Positions 8,633-20,700 of a stretch of DNA of 30,235 nt are shown in pieces (position 1 is the first letter of the stretch; each line of letters starts with the position of its first letter). The stretch covers positions 1 to 30,235 of the forward strand of contig MEDY01000366.1 of the NCBI GenBank assembly GCA_001724265.1, in the 5' to 3' direction. The stretch is from Rhizaria sp. SCN 62-66. Taxonomy: Eukaryota; Rhizaria, unplaced. Below the pieces are notes generated by a model that did not search any database, had not been told where the DNA came from, and saw only the letters and a list, made by a program, of their open reading frames with translations. The position numbers and the translations under genes are program-made.

Positions 8633-11600
8633 ATGTCTCTCTCCGGATCTCCACAATTGCAGCAGGCCTCTGCAGCAAGCCCAGTGACGGATGAGGCGCT
8701 GTCGACGTATCTCGCCATTACAGCCAGCTCTGACATCGATGCTGCAATCTCGCTTCTTGAAAAGTTCAACAATAACGTATCCCGCGCAATTGCCGCCCAT
8801 TATGCGGAGCAGGATCCTGTTCCGCCAGCCGCCGCTTCACGCATGAAGGCACGAGCAGCCTCGCTCCCGCCCGCCGCCGTGATCACGACGCCCGCGCCTC
8901 CACCCACCGTCACTGCGCAGGCGGCGCGCTCCACAGACCAAGAAAATACGCATGAGTCACCGGTTGGGGACTCAGCGGCTTCATCATCCTCACGTGATTT
9001 ATCTTTGTCGTCGTCTGCATCGTCATCATCGGCAGAATCGTCCTCATCTTCACTGGCCCCGCAGCCCAGCGCCCAGCCACCGCGCCCACCTGCATTGCCC
9101 AACGCCAGCTCTGCCGCGCACGTGCCTTCTGCGGCGGCAATAAGCGCCGCAAGTGCCGAGCCCCGCAACGAGCGCCGCGGCATTTTCGGATCTCTCAAGC
9201 GCGCAGTCAAGGCCGTCTTCTCCGGCGGCAACGGCAGTCGCAGTGGTAGTCCCACCGTCTCGTGTGGCACGACTTCCTCCTCCGCCGCGCTCTCGCCAAC
9301 CGCGGCATCCTTGGCTGGTCAGCCCCGCGCTGCGATGGGCGCGCCACCGGTTCCTCACACCGCGCCACCTCCCGCAGCGGTCGCATCAGCTTCGGTTACT
9401 CCCACAAAGACGCTGCCCGCGCTGCTGCGCATTGCGGAGGCATCAACTAACGGCGGCGCGCTCGAGATCCGGCTTGGCCACGCGTCTTTCTCGGCGCCTC
9501 TGTCCGCGCTGGAGCCCGCTGCGCACCTGCCCCAGGTGCCGGTTGTGCTGCTGCAGCCATCGCCGCGGCTGATGCTGCCGGGCCCCGGCTCTGCAGCACC
9601 AGTGGTGCCAATCGCGCCGTCTCTACTGCCCGCCGCGCTGCTGCCGCGCGTGCTCGCGTCGCTGGACCCGGGCGGGCTGGCCGCCGCGCGCGCGACCGCG
9701 GTCGCGCTAACGGCTCTGCTGCCGCCGATCCCGGCTTCGCTATACACAGCCGCAGCCGCCGCTGCGCACACCGACCCGGCGTCCGCGAAGGCCGCGCCTT
9801 CGGGTCCTGAGTCAAGCGGACCTAACCTCAGCTCGCCGCGCAGTCTGCTTGCGGCGCACCCGCTACGGCTCAACTTCTTGCACGAGGGCTCGTTTGTTTC
9901 GGCCGTGCACGCTGCTTTCTACCCCGAGCTGAGCTGCACCGCGCTACCTGGAGCCGCTGCGCCACAGATTGCCGGTACAGCACCGGAAAAACTCGCTGAG
10001 AGTTACAACTGCGTTAAACCTTCGCTCCAACAACAAAAAGCGCTGCTGGTATACCTGCATGAGTCAGGCTCAGCGGATTGTGAGCGCTTTGTGCGTGACT
10101 TTCTCGCGCCTGCTTGCGCGCCGTTGGACGCCGCACTTCCTCCCAACGCGCCATTCTCGAGCTGTTTCCGCCGCTTTGCTCTTGACGCAGGAGTTGTGTT
10201 CTGGGCTGGTGACGTAAAACCGCCGCGGCCGCCTGCGCTGTCACAATCAAAGACGCCGCCACAGTCGCCGCCGAAGACTGCTACAACTCTATCCGCGCAA
10301 CCAAAAGCGACGTCGGTAGACTCGTCGTCATCGCTCGCAACGTCATCACAGCCACTACAAAAGGCCAAGTCACTGCCATTTCGGGGCGTTTGCTCGCCTC
10401 CGCGGGCAGCGCATTCCAGCGCGACAACAACAATGCGTGTTGCAAGTGTGAAAGCCGCACCGGCTGCAGCACCCGCTGCGCCCGCGCCTGTGGCTGTCTC
10501 CGCGGCGGCTGTGGCGCGCGCCCTTGGGGTAACCACATTTCCGTGCTTGGCCTTGTTTGTGGACGAGGGCGACAGCGCTGGTAATGCCAGCACCGCCGCG
10601 TGGCGTGTCGAGCGTGTCACTGCTGCTGCGGAAGAGGTTGCGCGCGCGCGGAGCGGTTCCCATGTCATTAACAAGGGAATGCAGCAGGCGCCGGAAGAGG
10701 AGGAGGACGGCTCTGTTGCCGAGGAAGGTCGCCCCCGCGGGGCCACGGGCATCAACGGAGCACTGGATGCAGCTGCCGCAAGCGAGCACGATAAGTGCGG
10801 TTCATGGGGCGCCGCGGGCCGGCTGCATGTCAACCAGTTGCTGCCCCCTGCGCCGCGGCTGCACCTGTTGGGTTGCTACCACGGACCGGCGCTCTTCCGT
10901 GCGCACACTCTGCCACCCGCCACGGGTCCCGGCGCGCTCACGGCCGCGGGCATGCGCGTGCACATCGCCACCTCAGACGCCGCCGCGGGGCGCGAGCCTT
11001 GGGCCGGCCGCACTGCGCGGCCCTCGCCTGCAGTCACGCCCGCGTCGTCCGCGCCTGCGTCGGCGACCACCTCGCGCGCGCCGTCGCCTGCGCCCGGGCC
11101 GGGGACAGCAAAGGGTGACAACGCGCAGGCGGCGCCAATTGTTGTGATGGCAGCGCTAACAGATGCGCTCGCTGCCGCATTGCTGGGTCACCGCTTCGCG
11201 CTCGAAACAAAGGCAGAAGACGCTGCGGCGGCCGTGCGGGGGCGCGCGTTGCGACTAGAGCAAAACAAGGAGTATGGCGAAGCAGAACAGCGCGACCGCG
11301 CGATTCTCGAGGCTGCTGATCGCAGGGAGCGCGCTGAGAGTGACGCGGCCGCCGCCGCCGCCGCGGTCAGGGAAGTGTTGGGTGTGTCTCGTGCGACCAA
11401 CTCCAACGATAGTTTTGCCGAGAGCGCACTTGCCGCTGCCGCAGCCGCTACTGCGCTGGAAGACAATGAGGAGAACGGCGCTTATACGCAAGACCTGTTG
11501 TCTGAAAAGTGCAGCTTAAACCGTGGTTGTGATGATGACAACGATTCCAAGACAGACGAATCGGTAAATTTGTCAAACATCAAGCTCGAAATGCCTTTTG

Positions 11601-12817
11601 TGTCGGGCTCACCTAGTGCACGGTCCCCAGCGTTGCTCTCACACACGCAAGCTGGTGGACACGTGCGCACGCGTTCGCAGTCGCAGCTCTCGCCCGCATT
11701 GCAAGCGGGCGCTGGTGGCGCTGCGCCAGGCCCCGGACCTTCATCGCGAGCGCACCACGGCCGCAACGCTTCTGGCTCGACGCCACTGGCGTTGGTTCCC
11801 GCAGCACAGCAGCCTGGGACACCGGTGGCCGTGATCGAGGCAGTTTTAGCGCGATCTGCAGGCGCCGCGTCAGTGGACCCCACGCGCTTGCTCGAGCGCC
11901 TGCAGTCACGTGCGCATGCCTCTCGCACGCGCGCTCTTGCAAGTTCTGCGTGTGCGCGCGCCTGGACGTACTCGCGTGCCACACTTGCCCCCGCGCTGCG
12001 CACGGCACTTGCTGAACGTGCTGATTGTGCTGCCAATTCAACAGGCAGCGTGCGTGTGTGCGTTGTAACGGGTGATGGCACACGCCTTGAGCGCGCCTTT
12101 ATGCCCGATGCGCCTGCAGCTGCGTTGGTGTGGTGGATGCTGCTGTTAGCATTGGCTCCAGAGGTCGGCACATCTAACTCGCTTGCGGTAGAGCTTGCAA
12201 ATCCCGCTTTTATGGCTGCCGCCAAGGCAGCGGCAAACACGCTTAGCACAGCGGCGGCCGACAAAGTCGCGGCGTGCGCGCTTGCGCTGGGACTCAACGG
12301 TGCTGCTGGCGCGCTCGAGGCCGAGGAGGAGGCGTGCGTGCCGCTATGGGCGCCGTGGACCGCATTGTACGGTGCGGAAAACAGCGACATCAGCAACAGC
12401 TGTGATGTAACTCAGCGCCTCTCTAGGGCGGCGAACGCGGAGCAGGACAGTGAAGCAGCTTTAGCTGCGGTGGCTGGGGCTGCCGGTGGTGTTGAAGGCC
12501 GCTCGACTGCGGCTGCGTCAGCGCTGCGCTCGCTAGGCTTGCTTCCCGGTGCCAATGACGCGGACGTTACCGCGCGCGCATCAGTAGCAGTGGCGGCCGC
12601 ATTGCTGCCACTGAGGGTATTCTCGCTCGCGCCCCGTGCCGGACCCGGCGGCGGGCTGAAGCGGACTGTGCGCGCGAGCTGGGAGTGCCTGCCGGGTGCT
12701 CTTGGTGACGCCGGTGGGGGTGCATTGCTGTGGCCGGTGCGCAACTTAGGCACTCGTGTGCTGCTAATGCTGCACGTAGACGATGATGACCATACAGACA
12801 TCAAGACGATGAAATGA
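8633..12817 (+). CDS. Large UBA-UAS-UBX protein, FAF1/FAF2 (UBXD8) type p97 adaptor
   Basis: 1394 residues from ATG 8633; an upstream in-frame GTG is ignored. Order of domains: a UBA-like domain at about 17-60 (LAITASSDIDAAISLLEKF); a disordered Ser/Pro/Ala-rich region; a thioredoxin-like UAS domain starting near 460 (ALLVYLHESGSADCERFVRD, VFWAGDV) whose last strands come only after an insertion of about 95 residues (ALGVTTFPCLALF, about 630-645); a charged helix at about 860-910 (LEQNKEYGEAEQRDRAILEA) as in FAF2; and a UBX-like fold near 1136 (VRVCVVTGDGTRLERAFMPD). In the family, UBA binds ubiquitin and UBX binds the AAA ATPase p97/Cdc48, delivering substrates for degradation. I see no clear membrane hairpin, so ER or lipid-droplet anchoring is not supported. 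It is two to three times longer than animal FAF1 or FAF2. Third codon positions look less GC-biased than in neighbouring genes. The stop is TGA. Confidence 0.88.
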   Translation: MSLSGSPQLQQASAASPVTDEALSTYLAITASSDIDAAISLLEKFNNNVSRAIAAHYAEQDPVPPAAASRMKARAASLPPAAVITTPAPPPTVTAQAARSTDQENTHESPVGDSAASSSSRDLSLSSSASSSSAESSSSSLAPQPSAQPPRPPALPNASSAAHVPSAAAISAASAEPRNERRGIFGSLKRAVKAVFSGGNGSRSGSPTVSCGTTSSSAALSPTAASLAGQPRAAMGAPPVPHTAPPPAAVASASVTPTKTLPALLRIAEASTNGGALEIRLGHASFSAPLSALEPAAHLPQVPVVLLQPSPRLMLPGPGSAAPVVPIAPSLLPAALLPRVLASLDPGGLAAARATAVALTALLPPIPASLYTAAAAAAHTDPASAKAAPSGPESSGPNLSSPRSLLAAHPLRLNFLHEGSFVSAVHAAFYPELSCTALPGAAAPQIAGTAPEKLAESYNCVKPSLQQQKALLVYLHESGSADCERFVRDFLAPACAPLDAALPPNAPFSSCFRRFALDAGVVFWAGDVKPPRPPALSQSKTPPQSPPKTATTLSAQPKATSVDSSSSLATSSQPLQKAKSLPFRGVCSPPRAAHSSATTTMRVASVKAAPAAAPAAPAPVAVSAAAVARALGVTTFPCLALFVDEGDSAGNASTAAWRVERVTAAAEEVARARSGSHVINKGMQQAPEEEEDGSVAEEGRPRGATGINGALDAAAASEHDKCGSWGAAGRLHVNQLLPPAPRLHLLGCYHGPALFRAHTLPPATGPGALTAAGMRVHIATSDAAAGREPWAGRTARPSPAVTPASSAPASATTSRAPSPAPGPGTAKGDNAQAAPIVVMAALTDALAAALLGHRFALETKAEDAAAAVRGRALRLEQNKEYGEAEQRDRAILEAADRRERAESDAAAAAAAVREVLGVSRATNSNDSFAESALAAAAAATALEDNEENGAYTQDLLSEKCSLNRGCDDDNDSKTDESVNLSNIKLEMPFVSGSPSARSPALLSHTQAGGHVRTRSQSQLSPALQAGAGGAAPGPGPSSRAHHGRNASGSTPLALVPAAQQPGTPVAVIEAVLARSAGAASVDPTRLLERLQSRAHASRTRALASSACARAWTYSRATLAPALRTALAERADCAANSTGSVRVCVVTGDGTRLERAFMPDAPAAALVWWMLLLALAPEVGTSNSLAVELANPAFMAAAKAAANTLSTAAADKVAACALALGLNGAAGALEAEEEACVPLWAPWTALYGAENSDISNSCDVTQRLSRAANAEQDSEAALAAVAGAAGGVEGRSTAAASALRSLGLLPGANDADVTARASVAVAAALLPLRVFSLAPRAGPGGGLKRTVRASWECLPGALGDAGGGALLWPVRNLGTRVLLMLHVDDDDHTDIKTMK

Positions 12818-13301
12818 ACTACCAAACTTTCTTTAGTACTAAAACACGGCACTGTCGCGCTTTATGAACGTCACAGCAGCGAGGCCAACATCGGGTTTAA
12901 GTTAACATTTAATTTTCTAAATCGTTTTGTGAAAAAAACAACTATGATAAGGGGGGAATACAGCAACATTTGACACGAAATAACTGTGTATTATGTGCAT
13001 GGTGATGCTCGTGAGCACCATGGCCCGATTCAAGAGTCGGAGAAGCATCAAACAGTCATCGCAACTAATGAAGCACACATATGCAGCAGGTTGCGTCAAC
13101 ACACATGGGCATTTATAACGCAAGCCAGTGCTTGCGAATTAGGGTGTTCATAGTTATATGAAAACAACTGCACAAAACTAAGTAGTGGCGGATATGCCTG
13201 CGGATACACTCGTGTGGATATACATCCAAACGTGGATCAACGTGAACGTGGACCGCGGCGCACATCGTGTGGCGCACAGCGTGACGCGTCAGACGGCGGA
13301 C
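12818..13301. other. Convergent 3' spacer between the UBX and VAMP7 genes
   Basis: 484 bp where both genes end. AT-rich with no ORF of note. It contains a small imperfect inverted repeat at 12999-13021 (ATGGT ... GCTC-GT-GAGC ... ACCAT). No RNA gene is seen. Confidence 0.55.
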
Positions 13302-14111
13302 TCAACAGTGCTTGAGGTTGAGGCCGCAGAAGGACGCGGTGAAGGAGTAGAGAATGAAGAGTCCGAGCAGGCAGCCGATGAGCTTGAGCTTCGCGTCCGC
13401 CCAGCAAAGGCGGCGGCGCATCTGGCGCGAGGAGCGCTTCAGCCGCTCTGTCGAGTCCAGCAGCGTGCCTGGGGCGAGCGAGAACAAAGCAGGTAGAGCA
13501 AGTCATGTGGGAAAGAAGGGAAGGAGAGGGGAAGAGATAAGCCAGCGTTGGGGGACATGATTAAAGAGTCAGTCATGAACCAAACAAAGAGTCGCGGATT
13601 TGATAGAAAACGTACTGGCAGTGTCTGCAATGGCGTTAAGGTCGGTGTTGCGCTTGACGGCGAGCTCGACGTTGTCGGTGAGGACGACACGGAGCTCGTC
13701 GAGGCTCGTCTGCGCGCGGGCAACCTTGTCCGAGTCGTCAGGGTTCGAGTACTGCTCGACCTTGGCCGAAAGCTTGGCGCCAAACTGGGCCTTGACGATC
13801 GAGTCGCTCAGCGACGCGGGGTCCTCGAACTGCTTCGTGAAGGCCTCGGCGACGTCGTTGATGAAGAAGAACGGCATCTGCTTGCCGTAGGCCTCGTCCG
13901 ACATCGCGCAATACCACATGTCGGCGCCCTTGGCGCTGAAGGAGAAGACGTGTCCCTGAAGGTTAAACGTGACCTCCTTGTCGCTGGAGCGCTGGGCCTT
14001 GCTCAGCAGCTTCACCGCCGTCGCGCGGAAGTCACCCGTGAAGCGAGGGTTGGTGTGGTCAGCCAGAATGCGCTCGCCGCACGCGAGAAGCGCGTAAATG
14101 ACGGACGGCAT
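13302..14111 (-). CDS. VAMP7: Longin R-SNARE, VAMP7-type
   Basis: Two exons, 14111-13616 and 13468-13302, phase 1, giving 220 residues, the same length as animal VAMP7. The start MPSVIYALLACGERILADHT aligns with the first strand of the longin domain (about 1-115), so the AT-rich in-frame extension upstream is left out. The SNARE motif is at about 128-188 with the zero-layer Arg at position 154 (ELAVKRNTDLNAI), making it an R-SNARE. STLLDSTERLKRSSRQMRRR follows. A single C-terminal membrane anchor is at about 193-214 (LKLIGCLLGLFILYSF), ending in a very short luminal tail. VAMP7 proteins drive fusion with late endosomes, lysosomes or vacuoles and the plasma membrane; in protists they are the usual synaptobrevin form. 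The stop is TGA. Confidence 0.94.
13469..13615 (-). other. Intron of the VAMP7-type gene
   Basis: 147 bp. Donor GTACGT after GCC-A, acceptor TCGCCCCAG. Splicing restores Ser166 (A+GC) within the SNARE helix (IADTASTLLDSTERL). Confidence 0.92.
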
Positions 14112-14735
14112 GACTACACTTTGAGATAAATAGAAAACAATACACGGGTAATCACAACATATAGTTTTAAAAAAATGTGAACACTTTGTCAATGACATGC
14201 TTGGTAGAGCTGTAGACGGTCGGATATTTGCTTCGTCAGACGTTGTCAAGAAGAGACAGTCTGCTTTAACTCAACAGGCGACAGGGGCCTCTCAACACAG
14301 CTCTAAGAAGCTACATTATAAAAGTCGAATATTATACATATAATAACATCTGGTGTCGAAATTGCACGCTGTTATTATGGCTGTGTCTCTCGCAGTGCTT
14401 GCTTGGTTTCAACACGCCCCCTCGCCCCAACCCACAGCCACAAGCAAAAAAAACAGACTCGAAAAAGCATGTTGCATTTGATACGCCCACCAGTCATTTG
14501 GATTACAGCTTTAAACAGTTTTCCATGAGTTAACAAGGCCTGATATGCACCACAACTCAATAATAAATTCGAGTATGACAACTATCGACCCGTGGTCAAT
14601 GCTGACATAAACTTGCAACGCGTGAAAGCGCACTCGAGGTGACGAAAATAACAAACTATGTATGCAAGACGAATAGTAAGTGTGAGTCAGTTAATGAATC
14701 AAATCATACGAATGTTTGACGCCTGTGCAAGCGCA
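14112..14735. other. Intergenic spacer upstream of VAMP7-type gene and downstream of the giant gene
   Basis: 624 bp, the longest spacer here, mostly AT-rich. Both neighbours are on different sides: VAMP7 starts at its left edge and the giant gene ends at its right edge. No tRNA or other RNA gene, no clear poly(A) signal and no supported ORF. Confidence 0.55.
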
Positions 14736-17700
14736 TCATTTCTGCTGCATGTTCCAGGCGTTGGCGAGTGACTGCAGTCGGCGTCCCACTGGCGGCGCAG
14801 CGAGTGTGCCAAACTGGAACGACATCATAGGAACGATAGCGGGCGCCGCCTGAACTGCAGTGCCAGGCGGGCCCGCGGCGCGACGCTGCGGGACGCCCGC
14901 GGCAGGAGCGGGCGCAGCGTCAGCCTGGTGGCGCGCGTGCCACATAGCCTCCTCCAGCGCTGCGTTGCCACCGTCGCGGAAGTGGCCAGTGGGCTGCAGG
15001 AACCTGGGGCCGCCGCAGCCGGGCCGACTGACGCCAGCGCCCGCAGACGCAGACTCTGCAGCAGCCAGCGCCACGCTCATGGGCTGCAGGTCGCGGCCCT
15101 TGCTGCGCGTCATCGGCCGCGCGCCAACAGCTGACGACGTCGGCTTTGTTGTCGTCGCAGTCGTGGCAGAAGTTGGGGCAACAGCACCTGTGGCAGGGTG
15201 AGGCGCGTGCACCGGCAGCGAACGCAGCCCGCTCGTGCCAGGTGCAGCCACTGAAACAGGACCAGAGCGGACGGGCACAAGTGCGGGGCCAGCCGCGGCC
15301 AGCACTGGCGGCAACATCAACGGGACTGCTGAGCGGCTTTGTTGCTGCATAGCGACCGTGAGCGGCACATGCGTGGGGCCGCGCGAGCCCGCGCCTCGCG
15401 CCGACTGTGCGGCACTAGCGGTCTGCGAGCGGACTAAGGAGCTCGCTGCGCGGGACGGCGCGGTCACGGGTGGCGCGGAGCCTGTCGATAGCGCTGCAAG
15501 CGCCGACGTGAGGCGCAGGGGGGGCGGCGCGGGCGCGACGGGGGCGTGGCCAATAGTAGCGAACAACAGCGCGCGGTCGTGCTGGTGGCGTAGCGTGACT
15601 GCCTCGGCAACAGCGGCAGCAGTGGCGCGCGGGGCGGCGCCCGCAGCGCGCACGCGCGGCGGCGGGCGACGCGGCCAGGGCGGCAGCGGCTCGGCGCCCA
15701 GGGTGGGCGAAGGCGGACGGAAAGGCGCATCAAGTGAGTCCCCGCCAGCCACCAAGTGCGGGGGCAACTCCAAGGGCGATACCCACGGGTCATGGCACAC
15801 GCACTCGCACGCACATTCAGGGAGCTCTGTGTCTGTGGTCGCAGCGCCTTGATCTACCCAGGGTGACGGCAGCTGCTCAGTTGGGTCGAAAGACTCGCTG
15901 CTTCTCGCTCCATCGCTATGATCTGCAGTATCAGTGCGTTGCTGTTCGCGGATACTCTTCTGCAAACGCTCATGAGAAATATGAGTCGCGTTGCACTGTG
16001 CGCACCAGCGACCAGCATCGCCAAGAGTACCCCACGTGTCCTTTGTCGTGATCTTGCTGTGAGTAACGGAAACAACCGCGGCACTCGCACCAGACATCGC
16101 AGCCCCTGCGGTAAGAAGCGAAGACGCCTTGCCCGCGGCAGTGCCGCCTGATGCAGCAGCTTCAGCCGCGGCAGCAGCGGCAAGAGCTGCAGCAGCCGCA
16201 GCAGCTGCGGTGGGCGCGGCTTCAGGGTCCGTCAGAGCAGCCACGGCCTCGCGTTTCAGCGCCGTGAAGGCTTCATTCTTGGCAGCGCGGGGGGCGCTCA
16301 ACCGCACAACTGCGTGTGGCTCGCCCAACGCGGCCAACCGCGCTGTAACCGCAGCACAAAGTGCAAGAGCACGGGGCAGTGATGGGCGGCGCAGTACAAC
16401 GTCAACGAAGACTGAGTCTTGTGTCGAGGAGGGATAAATGGTGCGGACAGTCACGTCGCTAAGGTTAAGCGGCTCGTCGTCACCCACAGGCGGCGCAGAA
16501 CTGCTTGAAGGTCCTGTCACAGGTACTGGAGCGGTACCTGGTCGCGAGACAGGGGTCGGGTTAATCAAGCGCTGCAGAGTCCCGGCGGCGTCAGCTTCCG
16601 CGCGTTGGCGCTGGACAAGTGCGGATGAGCTGTCACTCGCTGCACTGGAGGGTGACCTGACGTCTACAGACGTCTTTGGGGCATCAAAACTTGCCCTTCT
16701 GACAGCCGCTCGAGCTGCCACAGCTGCACTCTCAGAGCCGCTCAGGTGCGATCTGCCGGATGTGTCCGATGTGACTTCAATCTCACCGCCCGAAGCGACC
16801 TCGGCAGCAATAGCACGCTGCGCGAGCTCGTGTAGCTCGGGCGGCAGAGGCACGCCGTGACGCAGGGGCCGCAACGCAGCCGCAAGAGCGCGGGCAGCCG
16901 CAGCGCCGGGGTCGACGGCGCTGCGGAGTGTAGCCAGCAGCGCGCGCGGTGCCAACGTGTGAAGTCGCTGCAAACGGTCGACACGCAACACCAGCCCGGC
17001 CGGTTCTGCCGCCGCAGCAGCAGCCGAAGCGCTAAGCCCAAGTGAGGTGCCCATGCCACCATGCGCGCCCGGTGAGCTTGGGAGCGCTGGCTGCACTGCT
17101 CCCAGCTGGCTACCGTCAGCAGAGTCAAACTTCGCCGGCTCAAACTTCGCCGGCTCATCATTGTTCTCAACAGCTCCCGACGACGCTGGGGACGTGATGC
17201 GCACTGCGTGCTGTAGCGCACGGGCAGGCGTCTCGAGCACTGTCTGCATAACGCGGACGAGCATCGCATCCCCCGCTGTCGCGTGAATCGGCTCACAAAT
17301 CTGCACCAGCGTCGGGAGCGGCATCTCCAGCGTGCACGGTGCATCGGGCGCCTGCGGCGGCGTCTGCGCCGAGCGTGTGTGCGCGCCCTTAGGTGAGCCT
17401 GATGACGCAGCGGAGGCGGACGACGGGTACGACGAAAGCGAAGGCAGCACGCTGTCGTCAAGCCCTGCGGTGGCGCGCGGCAGCGGCTCCAGCATTGGCT
17501 CATCAGCCGCAGTGGGCGGCCGCGACAACACAACTGACGGACGCCGGGAGCCGCCCGCCATCAGGGGCATGGCCAAGGCAAGACCAAGGCTCGGGCGGCG
17601 CGCTGCCTGCAGCGACATGCGCAACTGCGCAGACGCAGACGCAGCCTTTGGACTCGGTGGAGCTGGCGTGGCGGCGGCGGCAAGTCGTGCCATAAACGAT

Positions 17701-20700
17701 GTGTTCGCGCTAGCAACAGGTGCCACAGGGAGTGGGGGGGTTGGCGCGCGCGACGCAGAGATGCCTAGCGAGGCGCGACGCAGACGTGCTGCTGCGGCGG
17801 CTGCGTGTGCGATCGCGGACACTGCCTCGCGCACAGAGGCATCGGTGAACATAACGGCTTGTTGCGGCGAGAGCGCGGTCAGCGAGATCGGAATAGTTGC
17901 AGCTGCAACAGCAGCAGCGCCAGCGGCGGCAGCAAGAGCGGAGGCCGCAACAGCATCGCCCGCGGCTGCAGCTGCAGCAGCTGCAGTGCCAGACACGAGC
18001 GACGCGCGGCGACCGAGGCGCGCAGTAGCCAGATCAGGCCTGTGCTCAAGCGGGAGCGGCATGGACGCCGGCGTCGTCGATCGCGGAGGCGCTGCTGCAG
18101 GGCTCCCACCCAAAGTCGGCGCCGGCCGCCGCGGCGGGGGCGAGTGTACGCCAGGCCCCGGTATAGTCACCTGCCGCGCACTGGATCTTGACTCAGCGCG
18201 AGACTGCGACGCGCTGAGGCGGGCAAGTGCGGATGCCGCCGCGGTCGAGTTCGTCGTCATGGATGCGGGAGCCATGGGCGGTGGGGTTGGGACAGCGACT
18301 ATGTCCATTAGAGGACTCCCGGGAGGCGATGCTGAAGCGTCAGCGACAGTCGTAGGACGCAATCCAGACGTGCGCAGCAGCGGGGCGCGGACATGTGATT
18401 GCGGCAACGCTAACGAACGCAAGGATGCCCCACGCGCGGGTGATGCGGCATGAGCCCTCGCTGATGCCATAGTGGAAGCGTCAAAATCGTCAACTGGGCC
18501 AGCTGCTGCCGCTTGGGCAACAGCCTCTAAGGCATCAGCAGCCTCGGCAGCAGCCTCAAGCCGAGCTGTGTTGGTCTCAATGTGCGCAGAATCCATAGCC
18601 TTAGTCTCTATCGCAAAGTCAGACTCCATAGGTAATGCGGTATCCTGGTCATCATGCCCAGCAAAATCCACAGCACTGAGTTTGTGAGGTGCAAGATGCA
18701 TCGGAACCAGAGTCTCTGCAAATGATTGACGAGCGCGGGAGGCGAGGACGAGCGGCTCCGCAGCCGACGAAGACACGTTCCCACCCAGCGCACGCAACAG
18801 GCTCGCAGCACCAGAGGGCACTCCAGCGGAAGCGGCGGCGGCGGCAGCAGCCTCCGCGGCCGCAGGTGCGCGCGCCCGACCGCGGGCAAGCGAGACCATC
18901 AGTGAGTCGGTGCGCTGCCGCTCCGCGGTCGCCAACGCGTGACGAAGGCGCGCCGCGTCACCAGGCCCCAGCACTGCGGTGGCGGCGGCAGTTGCCGCAG
19001 CGGCTGCACCGCCAACGCCCGCACTCACTGACGCCGTCGCACGTTCGGCGAGTGACTGCGCAAGCGGGTCACCGCGCGGCGGGAGCGGGCGCGTACGCGG
19101 CGCAGGATGCAGCATGCGTGCGGCACGACCCACGCGCTCGGCAGCTGCTGATAGGTGAACGCGCAGGGGTGCAACGGTGTGGCGCGCACCGGCCGGAGCA
19201 GTGGCGGTTGCCGGCAGAGGCAGTGGCGGTGCACCAGAGTGGTCAAGCGTGGATGCGGTGGCTGGACGCGAGGCAGGATCCGGCCGAGCAAGCAATTCGC
19301 GGTCGGGCACGTCGGTAGAGAACGTCAACACAGCGGTGTTGCCCAGAGGTGAGCGGATGATCGACGCCATCGCGGACAGCGCTTCGGCGTACGTCAACAA
19401 CCGCTTCTTCAACTTTTGCTGCCGCCGCTGTCCTAACAGGATGTTGGTCGTCGCCGACATGGACCCGCGCTTCGAGTGGCGGCCAGATGCGGTGCCAGAG
19501 ATAAGCTTGCCAATTTGCGTACCATCCGTTGCGAGCTCTCCATCAACCACAGACGCGCTGTCGGTGCCATTCTCTCCAGCACTGCTTTCCGCCTCGCTGC
19601 CGCTTTCACTGCTGCAATCACTGCCGCTCTCGCCGTCCGCGTCATCACCCTCATTGGCCTCGTCGTAAGCATGCAACAGAGCACGCGCACCACGCAAGGC
19701 AAGGCGAAGGGCACGGCGCTGAGCTTGTTTTCTGGCGCAACGTTGATCGCGCAGCTGTATCAACTTTGCCTTGTCTAGATTGCCTTGCATTGAACGAAGC
19801 GACACGGATGTCTGCACATATCCATATGCGTCATCATGCATCGCACGCGGCTTATCAGCGCTTTCAGTCCGGGGTGAGTCATCGTCCCCGTCAGAGTCGG
19901 AGTCGCTGAGCGCAGTGAGCGGCAGCGCGAGCGGAAGTGACGAAAGAATAGCACGCTCGCACTCACTGGGGTAGATACGCTCAGTCTGAAAGTGCAGCGC
20001 CCGCGCCCGGAGCGCTCCACGTAACCGCGTCCCAGTTGTAAGCGCTGACAACGCAGATGCTGCGCGAAGATCGTATAAGCTCGCAGAGTTTGCCAACACG
20101 AACGACGAAAAGGGCCACAGAGGAGCTCCCACCGAACCGCTTGTCGCGCTTGTACGCGCAGACTGAGGCATAGCTGCATTGCTGCCCGCACTGGCCGTGG
20201 AGGCGGTGGACGCGCGAGGAGAGAGCGCGCCGGAGAGCCCGAGCACCGACATCGAACCCGCACTGTTGCGGCGCGCAGTGATTAAGCTGAGGTTGGCGGC
20301 CGCAGCTGCAATCGGTGACGCACCTGCAGCGCGCATCGCGGCCGCAGGATCGTCTTCCTCCGACTCAGCCGCGGCATCCGGCGATGAGTTGTGATCAGAT
20401 ATGCTTAGCGTGAGCGGATCACGCAAGCCACCCCCAGAACGCGATGATGCAACGGCAAGCGCAGCCGCAGCAACAGCGCTCGGCCCGCCGCGACGGGTTG
20501 GGGAGTTTCCTGCTGGTGCGCGCGCTGACGTCGCAGTCCGAGAAGGGCTAGTGTTGACGGAGTTCTGTGCTTGGGTGGCATGACGCCGGGGGCTCTTGTT
20601 GCCGCGTCCACGCAGACGCACGTCCGCCTCAGGGTTGCATGTTTGCACAAGGAAAGGCAGTAACTGCTCAATGCGCGTCCTCGCGGCGGCAGCAGCATTC

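Noticed and set aside
12999-13021. Imperfect hairpin in the UBX/VAMP7 spacer as an RNA gene or terminator
   Set aside because: Short and interrupted by a bulge; no supporting context in a eukaryotic genome.
17332-18453. 373-residue plus-strand ORF
   Set aside because: Antisense to the giant gene; compositionally biased shadow.
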